This document shows, in pieces, positions 40,743 through 49,107 of a stretch of DNA of 64,000 bases. Source of the DNA: Bacteroidota bacterium (GTDB lineage Bacteria; Bacteroidota; Bacteroidia; Chitinophagales; Chitinophagaceae); assembly GCA_005882315.1 (NCBI GenBank), contig VBAR01000001.1, forward strand, positions 2,119,736 to 2,183,735, given 5' to 3'. Position 1 is the first letter of the stretch; every line of letters starts with the position of its first letter. The position numbers and the translations under genes were made by a program. The notes under the pieces are model-generated. The model was not told the DNA's origin. It ran no database searches and saw only the letters and a program-made list of their open reading frames with translations.

Positions 40743-42734
40743 ATGAAACCGCTTTTTAAAATTTCACTGGTGCTTGCACTGATCGGACTTATATCCATGC
40801 AGGGCTGTACACCAAAGGGCACGAAGGCTTCTGCTGGCGGTGACGCAGCAAAAGCTTATGTAGCTCCCGGTAAATACGATGAGTTTTACAATTTTGTATC
40901 GGGAGGTTTTAGTGGACAGATGAGTGTGTATGGATTGCCTTCGGGTCGTTTGTTCCGTGTTATTCCTGTTTTCTCTGTTGATCCGGAGAAGGGATGGGGA
41001 TACAGTGAAGAAACTAAACCAATGCTGAATACTTCGCATGGGTTTATTCCATGGGATGATCTTCACCATATCGCATTGTCTGTTACAGATGGTACACATG
41101 ATGGCCGCTGGGTATTTGGAAATGCTAACAATACTCCGCGTATTGCCCGTATTGATTTAAAAACATTCCGCACAGCAGAGATCATTGAGATCCCCAACAG
41201 TGCTGGTAATCACTCTTCACCTTTTATTACTGAAAACTCAGAGTATGTTGTAGCAGGAACACGTTTCAGCGTACCAATTGGTGATAACCAGGATGTACCT
41301 ATTAATACCTACAAACAAAACTTCAAAGGAACTGTAAGTTTTATTGGTGTTGATAAAACGTCCGGTAATATGAGTATTGCTTTCCAGATACTCACACCCG
41401 GTATCAACTTTGACCTGGCCCGTGCAGGTAAAGGCAAATCACATGATTGGATGTTCTTTAGTTGTTATAATTCAGAAAAAGCAAATACGCTACTTGAAGT
41501 AAACGCTTCACAAAAGGACAAAGACTTTATAATGTGTGTGAATTGGAAGAAAGCAGAAGAATATGCCAAAGCAGGAAAAGGAACAAAGAAATCAGTAAGG
41601 TATGCACATAATAAATGGGATGAAGCAAAACATATGGCAACTTCAACAATGGAGAATGAGGTTGTTGTACTGGATCCTAAAGATTGCCCCGATATGGTTT
41701 ACTTTATGCCTTGTCCTAAATCTCCGCATGGTTGTGATACCGATCCAACCGGTGAATATATTGTTGGTAGCGGTAAACTCGCTGCAGTAATTCCTGTTTT
41801 CTCATTTACAAAAATTCAAGCTGCAATCGCCGCTAAAAATTATGATGGTGAATTTGATGGTATTCCTGTTTTAAAATACGAAGCCGTATTACATGGTGAA
41901 GTACAGAAACCAGGCCTCGGACCATTGCATACCGAGTTTGATGGAAACGGGTTTGCTTATACTTCATTCTTTGTTTCATCTGAAATAGTGAAATGGAATA
42001 TCAAAGATTTAAAAGTTGTTGACCGTGTGCCTACTTATTATTCTATTGGTCACTTGTGTGTACCGGGCGGTCCAACTAAAAAGCCCTGGGGTAAATATGT
42101 GATCGCTTATAATAAAATTACAAAGGACCGTTACCTGCCAACAGGACCTGAATTAACACAGAGTGCACAGCTCTATGATATCAGTGGCGATAAAATGAAA
42201 CTTATTCTTGACTTCCCAACAATTGGTGAACCTCACTATGCTGAAGCAATTCCTGCAAGTTTGATCATGAAGAATTCAACTAAGATCTTTAAAATAGAAG
42301 ACAATGCAAACCCATGGGTAGCTAAAGGCGACAATTTTGCAAGAGTAGAAAGAAAAGGAAATGAAGTGCATGTATATATGACATCAATCCGTTCACATTT
42401 TACTCCTGATAATATTGAAGGAGTGAAACTGGGAGAAGTTGTTTACTTCCATGTTACTAATCTTGAGCAGGATTGGGATATACCACATGGCTTTGCTGTA
42501 AAAGGTGCTGCCAATGCAGAATTATTAATTATGCCGGGTGAAACTCAAACACTGGCATGGAAGCCTGAGAAAGTTGGTGTGTACCCGATGTATTGTACTG
42601 ACTTCTGTAGTGCACTGCACCAGGAAATGCAGGGATATATAAGAGTAAGCCCTGCCGGAGCTAATGTGCCATTAACATTCAGCACAGGTAAAACTGAACC
42701 AACACCTGCAGCAACAACAACCGAGAAAAAATAA
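40743..42734 (+). CDS. nosZ: Nitrous oxide reductase NosZ, Sec-type (clade II), putative lipoprotein
   Basis: A 663-residue NosZ that reduces N2O to N2 in the periplasm. The beta-propeller CuZ-site histidines include H108-H109 in PWDDLHHIAL, and further His in SAGNHSSP, CPKSPHGCD and the GPLHTEFDGNG segment. The C-terminal cupredoxin domain has the CuA site C618-TDF-C622-SAL-H626-QE-M629, with another His in DIPHGFAV. There is no twin-arginine motif: the N-terminus is a Sec signal ending SMQGC22, a lipobox-like sequence, so the enzyme may be lipid-anchored. It follows the cytochrome c gene by 26 bp. No nir or nor genes are in the window. Confidence 0.96.
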   Translation: MKPLFKISLVLALIGLISMQGCTPKGTKASAGGDAAKAYVAPGKYDEFYNFVSGGFSGQMSVYGLPSGRLFRVIPVFSVDPEKGWGYSEETKPMLNTSHGFIPWDDLHHIALSVTDGTHDGRWVFGNANNTPRIARIDLKTFRTAEIIEIPNSAGNHSSPFITENSEYVVAGTRFSVPIGDNQDVPINTYKQNFKGTVSFIGVDKTSGNMSIAFQILTPGINFDLARAGKGKSHDWMFFSCYNSEKANTLLEVNASQKDKDFIMCVNWKKAEEYAKAGKGTKKSVRYAHNKWDEAKHMATSTMENEVVVLDPKDCPDMVYFMPCPKSPHGCDTDPTGEYIVGSGKLAAVIPVFSFTKIQAAIAAKNYDGEFDGIPVLKYEAVLHGEVQKPGLGPLHTEFDGNGFAYTSFFVSSEIVKWNIKDLKVVDRVPTYYSIGHLCVPGGPTKKPWGKYVIAYNKITKDRYLPTGPELTQSAQLYDISGDKMKLILDFPTIGEPHYAEAIPASLIMKNSTKIFKIEDNANPWVAKGDNFARVERKGNEVHVYMTSIRSHFTPDNIEGVKLGEVVYFHVTNLEQDWDIPHGFAVKGAANAELLIMPGETQTLAWKPEKVGVYPMYCTDFCSALHQEMQGYIRVSPAGANVPLTFSTGKTEPTPAATTTEKK

Positions 42735-42745
42735 AATCTATTGTT

Positions 42746-43303
42746 ATGAGAAGAATAATAAATCTATTGACCGCTGTTTTGTTGTTCGTTTTTATTTCTT
42801 GCAACAATAAACCAGCTAATGAAGCAACTGCAACAACTGATGCAACTGCACAACCCGAGGGTGGGCAAGCAGCCGTACAGGATGATGTTTCAATGAAAGA
42901 TGTTGTGAAAATAGCTGTGGGCTCAAAGGATCATACCACATTAGTTGCTGCATTAAAGCAGGCTGAATTGGTAGATGTATTGGCAAACCCTGGTCCTTTT
43001 ACCGTGTTTGCACCAACCAATGCAGCTTTTGATAAACTGCCTGCAGGTACTGTGGATGGTTTGATGAAAGATGATAAGAAAGCCGACCTGCAGAATATTT
43101 TACAGTATCATGTTACTACCTCATCATTGAAGGCAGATTTCTTTAAAGATGGAATGACGATCGGTATGGTGAATGGCGGAAACATTACTGTAAGTATAAA
43201 AGATGGAAAAGTGATGTTGAATAATTCAGCAACAATTGTTGCATCTGTCCAGGGATCAAATGGTATGGTGCATGTGATTGATGGAGTGTTGCTGCCGAAA
43301 TAA
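42746..43303 (+). CDS. FAS1 (fasciclin) domain lipoprotein in the nos operon
   Basis: A 185-residue lipoprotein (signal ending LFVFISC) with an alanine/threonine/glutamine-rich linker and one FAS1 domain: NPGPFTVFAPTNAAFDKLP, NILQYHVTTSS and MVHVIDGVLLPK are the three diagnostic segments. FAS1 domains mediate adhesion and sometimes cofactor contact. It starts 11 bp after nosZ and is followed by a terminator, so nosZ and this gene form a transcript with the cytochrome. A nos-specific role is not established by the sequence. Confidence 0.9.
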   Translation: MRRIINLLTAVLLFVFISCNNKPANEATATTDATAQPEGGQAAVQDDVSMKDVVKIAVGSKDHTTLVAALKQAELVDVLANPGPFTVFAPTNAAFDKLPAGTVDGLMKDDKKADLQNILQYHVTTSSLKADFFKDGMTIGMVNGGNITVSIKDGKVMLNNSATIVASVQGSNGMVHVIDGVLLPK

Positions 43304-43332
43304 GTTTTTTGTTTTAAGGTTTTATATAATAC

Positions 43333-43367
43333 GGGCTGGCTTTACCAGCAGGTTAGCCGGCCCTTTT
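43333..43367 (+). terminator. Intrinsic terminator after the FAS1 gene
   Basis: GGGCTGGCT / AGCCGGCCC forms a 9-bp stem with one G-T pair and a 13-nt loop, followed by TTTT. It separates the cyt c-nosZ-FAS1 unit from nosLDFY. Partial read-through would set the ratio between enzyme and maturation genes. Confidence 0.75.
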
Positions 43368-43379
43368 AACTATTGAAAC

Positions 43380-44411
43380 ATGTTACTCAAGTCTACTCCC
43401 TTAAGCGTTACTTCAAGAATACTGGTGGCATTTGCATCAGGTGCATTGGTTGCGGCATTCTTTCTTCCCGTCTGGCGCATTGATCTATTTGCCCCCCAGT
43501 ATCCAGAAGGATTAAAGATGAATATCTGGATCAACAAACTCACCGGCGACGTAGATGTGATCAATGGATTGAACCACTATATCGGGATGAAACCATTTTC
43601 AGCAGCAGATTTCCCGGAGTTTTCTTACCTGCCTTATGTAGTTGGATTTTTTATGTTGCTGGGTATGCTGGTTTCTATTACAGGTAATAGAAGATTTTTG
43701 TTTTTATACCTGTTGTTGACTGTTATTGGAGGTGCATTGGCAATGTATGATTTTTATATGTGGGAATATAATTATGGACATAATCTCAATCCCACTGCAC
43801 CGATCCAGGTTCCCGGCATGTCTTACCAGCCTCCGTTATTTGGCCATAAGAGGCTTTTGAATTTTGATGCGTATTCATTTCCGGATGTCGGTGGATGGAT
43901 AGTGATCGGTGCTGCAGGTATGGCTTTTGTCGTTTGGTTTTTGGAGTGGTATAAACAAAGAAAAGTCTCACGTTTAAAAATCACAACAGCATTACTACTG
44001 CTGCCACTTATATTTTTTTCTTCCTGTAGTGTACAGCCCGAGCCTTTTAAATATGGAACTGATAATTGCCACGCATGTAAAATGGGAGTGATGGATCCGA
44101 AATTTGGCGGAGAGATCATAACTACAAAAGGCAAGGTTTACAAATTTGATGATATCATTTGTATGGTACGCTTTCTGAAATCTGATGCAATAAAGAAAGA
44201 AGATATAAAGCAGAATTTGGTTATCAATTTTAAAAAGGAGAATGAATTTATTGATGTAAAGAAAGCTTCATTTTTTATAAGCAATGACCTGAGAAGCCCG
44301 ATGGGTAGCAATGCTGCAGCATTTATATCGGACGAAGAAGCGAATACTGTAAAAGATAAAATGGAAGGCCAGCTCATGAAATGGGATGAGGTCTATAAAA
44401 AAATTCAATGA
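43380..44411 (+). CDS. nosL: Multi-helix membrane domain fused to NosL copper chaperone
   Basis: A 343-residue fusion. Residues 1-~205 have four or five membrane helices and an extracytoplasmic segment YPEGLKMNIWINKLTGDVDV with NHYIGMKPF. Residues ~212-343 are NosL, with C-H-A-C-K-M in DNCHACKMGVMDPKFGGEI as the Cu(I)-binding motif and SDEEANTVKDK near the end. At the junction LLLLPLIFFSSC the former NosL lipobox survives inside the polypeptide. NosL delivers copper for the NosZ centres. The overlap with nosD is 4 bp. Confidence 0.88.
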   Translation: MLLKSTPLSVTSRILVAFASGALVAAFFLPVWRIDLFAPQYPEGLKMNIWINKLTGDVDVINGLNHYIGMKPFSAADFPEFSYLPYVVGFFMLLGMLVSITGNRRFLFLYLLLTVIGGALAMYDFYMWEYNYGHNLNPTAPIQVPGMSYQPPLFGHKRLLNFDAYSFPDVGGWIVIGAAGMAFVVWFLEWYKQRKVSRLKITTALLLLPLIFFSSCSVQPEPFKYGTDNCHACKMGVMDPKFGGEIITTKGKVYKFDDIICMVRFLKSDAIKKEDIKQNLVINFKKENEFIDVKKASFFISNDLRSPMGSNAAAFISDEEANTVKDKMEGQLMKWDEVYKKIQ

Positions 44412-45640
44412 TGAAGTTTTTGCTCATCATATTGCTATTGAACATTTCTGCAACTGTATCGGGCCGCACAATTATTGTTGGCGCTAACGAACCTGTAAAA
44501 ACACTGAAGCAGGCGATTGCTGTTGCAAAGGACAATGATACTATCAGGTTGTCACCTGGTATTTATAAAGAAGGAAATATTATTCTTACGAAATCCCTCA
44601 CACTTATTGGCGATAATGCTATTCTCGACGGGGTAAGCCAGTTCGAGATACTTACCGTAAGTGGAAAGAATATTGTTATCAAAGGAATTCAGTTTCAGAA
44701 TTCCGGTTATTCTTCTATGAATGATTATGCGGCTTTGAAAGTTATAGATGCCAGTTATATTGTAATTGAAGGAAATAAATTTCTCAATTCCTATTTTGCC
44801 ATTCATCTTAATAATTCAACTTTTTGTACGGTTCGGAATAACCGGATCGCCGGATCACCTAAAACAGAACAAACAACAGGTAATGGTATCCATCTTTGGA
44901 AGTGTAATAATGCTTTGATCGAAGCTAATTTCATCACCGGCCACAGGGATGGTATCTATTTTGAATTTGTTAGCCACTCAACGATCCAAAAAAACATAAG
45001 CCAGGAAAATATCCGATATGGGTTGCATTTCATGTATTCAAATGATGATGTATACCTCAGCAACACATTTCATGATAATGGCGCAGGTGTGGCAGTGATG
45101 TATTCCAAAAAAGTGACCATGCAGTTCAATCATTTTGAGCAGAATTGGGGGGCTTCTGCGTATGGCCTTTTATTAAAGGATATTTCTGACAGCTATATAA
45201 GCAATAATACTTTTTATAAAAACACAGTGGCACTGCATATGGAGGGAACCAGCCGTATCGAAGTGGAGAAAAACATTTTTAAGGAAAATGGATGGGCTAT
45301 GAAAGTGCAGGCAAGTTGTGATAATAATAATTTTCATCATAATAATTATTTCGGGAACACTTTCGATATAGCTACAAACGGCACTATGGTGTTAAATAAA
45401 TTTTACAATAACTACTGGGATAAATATGATGGGTATGATCTGAACAAAGATGGATTTGGTGATGTGCCTTATCATCCAGTAAATATGTATTCAATGATCG
45501 TGGAAGAGAATCCGAATGCATTGATACTGCTCAGAAGTTTCACTGTTCAGTTGCTGGATAAAGCTGAAAAAGCAATACCGAGTTTAACTCCTGAAAATTT
45601 AATTGATACGCAACCAACGATAAAACCCAACAAGCTATGA
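44408..45640 (+). CDS. nosD: NosD periplasmic copper-site assembly protein
   Basis: A 410-residue NosD with signal peptide (MMKFLLIILLLNISATVSG) and a right-handed parallel beta-helix made of repeated NxF/NxI turns (EGNKFLNSYFAIHLNNST, RNNRIAGS, FKENGWAMKVQ, and others). NosD works with NosF and NosY to build the CuZ centre. It overlaps nosL upstream and nosF downstream by 4 bp each, which indicates translational coupling. Confidence 0.95.
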   Translation: MMKFLLIILLLNISATVSGRTIIVGANEPVKTLKQAIAVAKDNDTIRLSPGIYKEGNIILTKSLTLIGDNAILDGVSQFEILTVSGKNIVIKGIQFQNSGYSSMNDYAALKVIDASYIVIEGNKFLNSYFAIHLNNSTFCTVRNNRIAGSPKTEQTTGNGIHLWKCNNALIEANFITGHRDGIYFEFVSHSTIQKNISQENIRYGLHFMYSNDDVYLSNTFHDNGAGVAVMYSKKVTMQFNHFEQNWGASAYGLLLKDISDSYISNNTFYKNTVALHMEGTSRIEVEKNIFKENGWAMKVQASCDNNNFHHNNYFGNTFDIATNGTMVLNKFYNNYWDKYDGYDLNKDGFGDVPYHPVNMYSMIVEENPNALILLRSFTVQLLDKAEKAIPSLTPENLIDTQPTIKPNKL

Positions 45641-46389
45641 TCCGGATTGAAAACATAAGCAAAAAATTTAAACGGTTACAGGCACTCGATAGGGTCAATG
45701 TCGAGTTTCATAAAGGCCAGGTGGTTTCATTGATTGGCCCTAATGGTTCTGGGAAAACAACATTGATCAAATGCATTCTCGGAATGGTGAGACCAAACAG
45801 CGGACGCATTTCAGTGAACAATGAATATATCGGAGAAGACCCCCGTTACAAAAATGATATTGGTTATATGCCACAGATCGGCCGCTATCCTGATAATATG
45901 AAAGTGGGTCAGTTGTTTGAAATGCTTGAAAATATACGCAATCAATCCGCTGATCATTTAGATAAAGAACTGATCCACCAGTTTCATCTGACGACAATAT
46001 TTGAAAAACCTATGAGAACCCTGAGCGGTGGCACAAGGCAAAAAGTAAGTGCGGCAGTTGCTTTTTTATTCAATCCGGGTATTCTTATACTGGATGAACC
46101 GACTGCCGGCCTTGACCCGCTGGCTTCTGAGATCCTGAAAGAGAAAATTCTGAAGGAAAAAAGAAAAGGTAAACTGATATTGATCACATCACATATCCTG
46201 AGTGACTTGGAAGAACTGACCACACATATTATGTATATGCAGGATGGTAAAATGGAATTTGTAAAAGATATGCAAACACTACGTGAAGAGACCGGTGAGT
46301 TGAGACTGAGCAAGGCTATTGCAAAAATCATGAAAGGGGAAAGCCTGGGTACTACATGGATCGAAAAAATTCTGAATCCTGGAAAGTAA
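45637..46389 (+). CDS. nosF: NosF ABC-transporter ATPase
   Basis: A 250-residue ATPase with Walker A GPNGSGKTT, the signature LSGGTRQK, Walker B ILILDEPTAGLDP and the switch histidine in LITSHILSD. With NosY it forms the ABC part of the NosDFY maturation complex, thought to supply a sulfur species for the CuZ site. Start overlaps the nosD stop by 4 bp. Confidence 0.95.
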   Translation: MIRIENISKKFKRLQALDRVNVEFHKGQVVSLIGPNGSGKTTLIKCILGMVRPNSGRISVNNEYIGEDPRYKNDIGYMPQIGRYPDNMKVGQLFEMLENIRNQSADHLDKELIHQFHLTTIFEKPMRTLSGGTRQKVSAAVAFLFNPGILILDEPTAGLDPLASEILKEKILKEKRKGKLILITSHILSDLEELTTHIMYMQDGKMEFVKDMQTLREETGELRLSKAIAKIMKGESLGTTWIEKILNPGK

Positions 46390-46400
46390 AAACGAAAACA

Positions 46401-47168
46401 ATGCTAAAGCTATCACGATATATACTTTACGACATACTCCGCAATAAAATAATTATTGCTTACACATTATTCTTATTGGTGATTTCCATCAGTATGTTTC
46501 GTATGGAGGAAAACAGCAGTAAGGCGATACTCAGCCTGATGAATATAATACTTATCGTATTGCCGCTGATAAGTCTTGTGTTTACAACAATTCATTATTA
46601 TAACTCTTACGAATTTATTGAGCTGATGTTGTCACAGCCCATGAGCCGCACAAGAATTTTGTTGAGTGAATACAGTGGCATTTGTATTTCACTGCTCACC
46701 TCTTTCTTTATTGGTATTGGTATACCGGTTTTATTGTATTCCCCGGATGCAACTGGCATTGCATTATTGTTCACGGGTTCTGCGCTAACACTGGTGTTCA
46801 CCTCGCTGGCATTTTTTGCATCCGTTATTTCAAGAGATAAAGCAAAAGGCATTGGCATTGCATTATTACTCTGGTTTTATTTTACATTGATCTATGATGG
46901 AATTGTTATGCTGATATTATTTGCATTCAGTGATTATCCATTGGAAAAATTCACATTGGTATTATCGGCACTGAACCCGGTTGACCTGGGCCGCATCTTC
47001 ATCATGCTGAAAATGGATGTAAGTGCATTAATGGGTTACACTGGTGCCTTGTACAAAGATTTCTTTGGTGGTGGCTGGGGTTTATTATTTACAACAGGCA
47101 TCATGTTCCTCTGGGTGGTACTGCCGTTATGGGTTTCAGTCAGGTATTTTAAAAGGAAAGATTTATAG
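46401..47168 (+). CDS. nosY: NosY ABC-transporter permease
   Basis: A 255-residue protein with six membrane helices (for example IIAYTLFLLVISISMF, IILIVLPLISLVFTTIHYY) and the motif YEFIELMLSQPMSRTRILLSEY, typical of NosY-type permeases. I chose ATG 46401 after the nosF stop; an in-frame ATG at 46356 inside nosF would add 15 charged residues. It partners NosF. Confidence 0.93.
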   Translation: MLKLSRYILYDILRNKIIIAYTLFLLVISISMFRMEENSSKAILSLMNIILIVLPLISLVFTTIHYYNSYEFIELMLSQPMSRTRILLSEYSGICISLLTSFFIGIGIPVLLYSPDATGIALLFTGSALTLVFTSLAFFASVISRDKAKGIGIALLLWFYFTLIYDGIVMLILFAFSDYPLEKFTLVLSALNPVDLGRIFIMLKMDVSALMGYTGALYKDFFGGGWGLLFTTGIMFLWVVLPLWVSVRYFKRKDL

Positions 47169-47188
47169 ATTTTAAAAAAATATACATT

Positions 47189-47929
47189 ATGGAAAATATC
47201 AATTCGTTGACACTTGCTCAATTAGTAAAAACTAATCATAAAGCAGGGATTGTTTTTGAAAAATATCATTTAGATTTCTGTTGCAAAGGGAAACGTACTT
47301 TGGAGCAGGCATGTACAGAACAACAGTTGCCAATTACTGAAGTTGTATCCGAATTAGAAACTGTTTTTTCAAAGGGAGGTTCACCCGCTGGTCCTGATTT
47401 TGAAAAGAGCGAATTGTCTGTCCTTTGTGATTATATCGTCAACACCCATCATAGCTATGTAAAAAATGAAATGCCGCAGATCTATGCATGGCTTGAAAAA
47501 ATTGCATCTAAGCATGGTGAAAGACACCCTGAGCTTTACAAGATAGCTGAAATGTTTGCATCAGTGAAAGAAGAAATGGAGTTGCATATGAAAAAAGAAG
47601 AAACGATTCTTTTTCCTAGAATAAAAGAGTTGCAAAAGCTGGCTGAATCAGATAGACCTAATCTTCAGATCAGTATTACTTATCTGCAATCGCCTATCAC
47701 TATTATGGAACAGGAACATGATCACGCAGGCACTATGCTGAATGAAATACGGATACTCAGCAATAACTACACTCCCCCGATGGATGCATGCACTACTTAC
47801 CAGTTAAGCTTTGCAGCATTAAAGGCATTTGAAATGGATCTGCACCAACATGTGCATTTGGAAAATAATATCCTATTTCCAAAATCAATTGGGCTATTTC
47901 AAAAATTACAGGAAACAGTATTTAATTAG
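47189..47929 (+). CDS. ric: Ric (YtfE/ScdA) iron-sulfur cluster repair protein, copy 2
   Basis: A 246-residue Ric paralogue with the ScdA-type N-terminus (VKTNHKAGIVFEKYHLDFCCKG) and hemerythrin-like ligands in THHSYVKNE, HMKKEETILFP, QEHDHAGTML and HVHLENNILFP. It lies 20 bp after nosY and is probably co-transcribed with the nos genes. With copy 1 it brackets the locus, consistent with protection of clusters and copper sites from NO. Confidence 0.92.
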   Translation: MENINSLTLAQLVKTNHKAGIVFEKYHLDFCCKGKRTLEQACTEQQLPITEVVSELETVFSKGGSPAGPDFEKSELSVLCDYIVNTHHSYVKNEMPQIYAWLEKIASKHGERHPELYKIAEMFASVKEEMELHMKKEETILFPRIKELQKLAESDRPNLQISITYLQSPITIMEQEHDHAGTMLNEIRILSNNYTPPMDACTTYQLSFAALKAFEMDLHQHVHLENNILFPKSIGLFQKLQETVFN

Positions 47930-47986
47930 TTTAAAGCTACCTTGCACACAATTATTGCGATTCTAATTATTAAACATAGCTCAATT

Positions 47987-48901
47987 ATGAAAAGAAAATT
48001 TATTGTCATAGCACTTTTATTATTAATAGGAGCCCAGGAAACCAAGGCGTGTGAAATATGCGGCTGCGGAGTTGGGAATTATTATATCGGTATTTTGCCA
48101 CAGTTTAAAAACCGGTTTATCGGTTTACGTTATCATTACAATCATTTTAATACAAGATTACAAAACGATCCTTCCCAGTATAGTAAAGATTATTATCAGA
48201 CAGTAGAAATCTGGAGTGGATGGAACATTGGCAAACGGTTTCAGTTGTTGACATCGGTTCCTTTTAATTTCAACCATCAAGAATCAGATGAAGGAATAAG
48301 CAACCTGAAAGGATTGGGTGATGTTGTTGTATTGATGAATTATAAACTGTTTGATGTAAATTCTAAGACAAGTAATGGGAAAAATATTTACCAGCAATTA
48401 TGGCTTGGTGGTGGAGTTAAATTGCCTACCGGCAAATTTGAAATTGACCCCAATAGTTCCGATATCGCTTCTATGGCAAATATGCAGTTAGGCTCAGGCA
48501 GCACAGATATTTTGCTGAATGGAATGTATAATGTTAGGGTAAGCAAATTTGGAATTACTACCCAGGCAAATTATAAGATCAGTACTACCAATGATGATAA
48601 CTTCAGGTTTGGTAATAAGTTTTCTGCCAACAGCTTTGTTTCTTATTCAATGACTGCCGGTAAAACAACGATCAGCCCCAATATGGGTTTATTATTTGAA
48701 AACACTGATGCGAGTAAATCAGCTGCAGAGAAAATTGATTTGACAGGTGGGTCGCTTTTCCAGGGTGCTGTTGGGGTTGAGTTCGGCATCAATAAAATCA
48801 CATTTGGAATAAATGCACAATTACCATTAGCACAAAATTTTGCAGAAAATCAGACTGAGCAAAAAATTAAAGGCATGGCGCATGTAAGCTTTTCTTTTTG
48901 A
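47987..48901 (+). CDS. Exported probable beta-barrel with N-terminal CxxCxC motif
   Basis: A 304-residue protein with a signal peptide (MKRKFIVIALLLLIGAQETKA) whose mature start reads CEICGCGVGNYYIGILPQF, a CxxCxC cluster suited to soft metals. The remainder alternates strands (GLRYHYNHFNTRL, WSGWNIGKRFQLLTSVPFNF, LWLGGGVKLPTGKFEID) and ends HVSFSF, a typical barrel C-terminus. It may be an outer-membrane transporter near the copper-dependent enzymes NosZ and cbb3. Copper handling is inferred from context. ATG 47987 is used since upstream in-frame residues precede the signal. Confidence 0.7.
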   Translation: MKRKFIVIALLLLIGAQETKACEICGCGVGNYYIGILPQFKNRFIGLRYHYNHFNTRLQNDPSQYSKDYYQTVEIWSGWNIGKRFQLLTSVPFNFNHQESDEGISNLKGLGDVVVLMNYKLFDVNSKTSNGKNIYQQLWLGGGVKLPTGKFEIDPNSSDIASMANMQLGSGSTDILLNGMYNVRVSKFGITTQANYKISTTNDDNFRFGNKFSANSFVSYSMTAGKTTISPNMGLLFENTDASKSAAEKIDLTGGSLFQGAVGVEFGINKITFGINAQLPLAQNFAENQTEQKIKGMAHVSFSF

Positions 48902-48938
48902 GTTTCAAAAATCAGCTCCCGATCTTAACTGGCTTCAC

Positions 48939-49004
48939 TTGATTAATCTCAGTATTTTCTTTGATGAAAGTCATTTTGTACGAAAATCATCGCTGATACA
49001 TTTG
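48939..49004 (+). promoter_or_regulatory. Promoter of the putative small RNA with tandem Crp/Fnr-type boxes
   Basis: Boxes TTGATTAATCTCAG (48939-48952) and TTGATGAAAGTCAT (48961-48974), both perfect TGA-N6-TCA, have centres exactly 22 bp apart. TACATTTG at 48997-49004 is a perfect TAnnTTTG, 29.5 bp from the proximal box centre. Predicted start near 49009. There is no ORF start nearby: ccoI begins ~190 bp away and has its own boxes. Confidence 0.8.
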
Positions 49005-49008
49005 ATAA

Positions 49009-49107
49009 TGCAAATGATTTAAAATAGTTCCCGCATCCTAGCGGGATATCGTTGGTTTTCGTTTCAATAGCAAAAGCCCGCTGATTCCTCAGGGGGCTTT
49101 ACTTTTT
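49009..49107 (+). ncRNA. Putative Crp/Fnr-activated small RNA
   Basis: The predicted ~99-nt transcript has a first stem-loop TCCCGC-ATCCTA-GCGGGA (49029-49046), an unpaired stretch ATATCGTTGGTTTTCGTTTC, and a second, strong stem-loop at 49073-49100 ending in a T-rich tail. It contains no likely ORF. It has its own tandem-box promoter and a terminator that ends just where the ccoI box pair begins, so it looks like an independent gene rather than a leader. The layout resembles the FNR-induced sRNA FnrS of enterobacteria, which is ~120 nt; sequence similarity is not claimed. The exact 5' end is estimated from the -7 element. Confidence 0.6.
49073..49107 (+). terminator. Intrinsic terminator of the putative small RNA
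   Basis: AAAGCCCGCTGA / TCAGGGGGCTTT pairs over 11 bp with one G-G mismatch, loop TTCC, followed by ACTTTTT. It is the strongest hairpin in the gap. An alternative view is the terminator of the barrel gene ending at 48901, 172 bp upstream. Confidence 0.7.
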
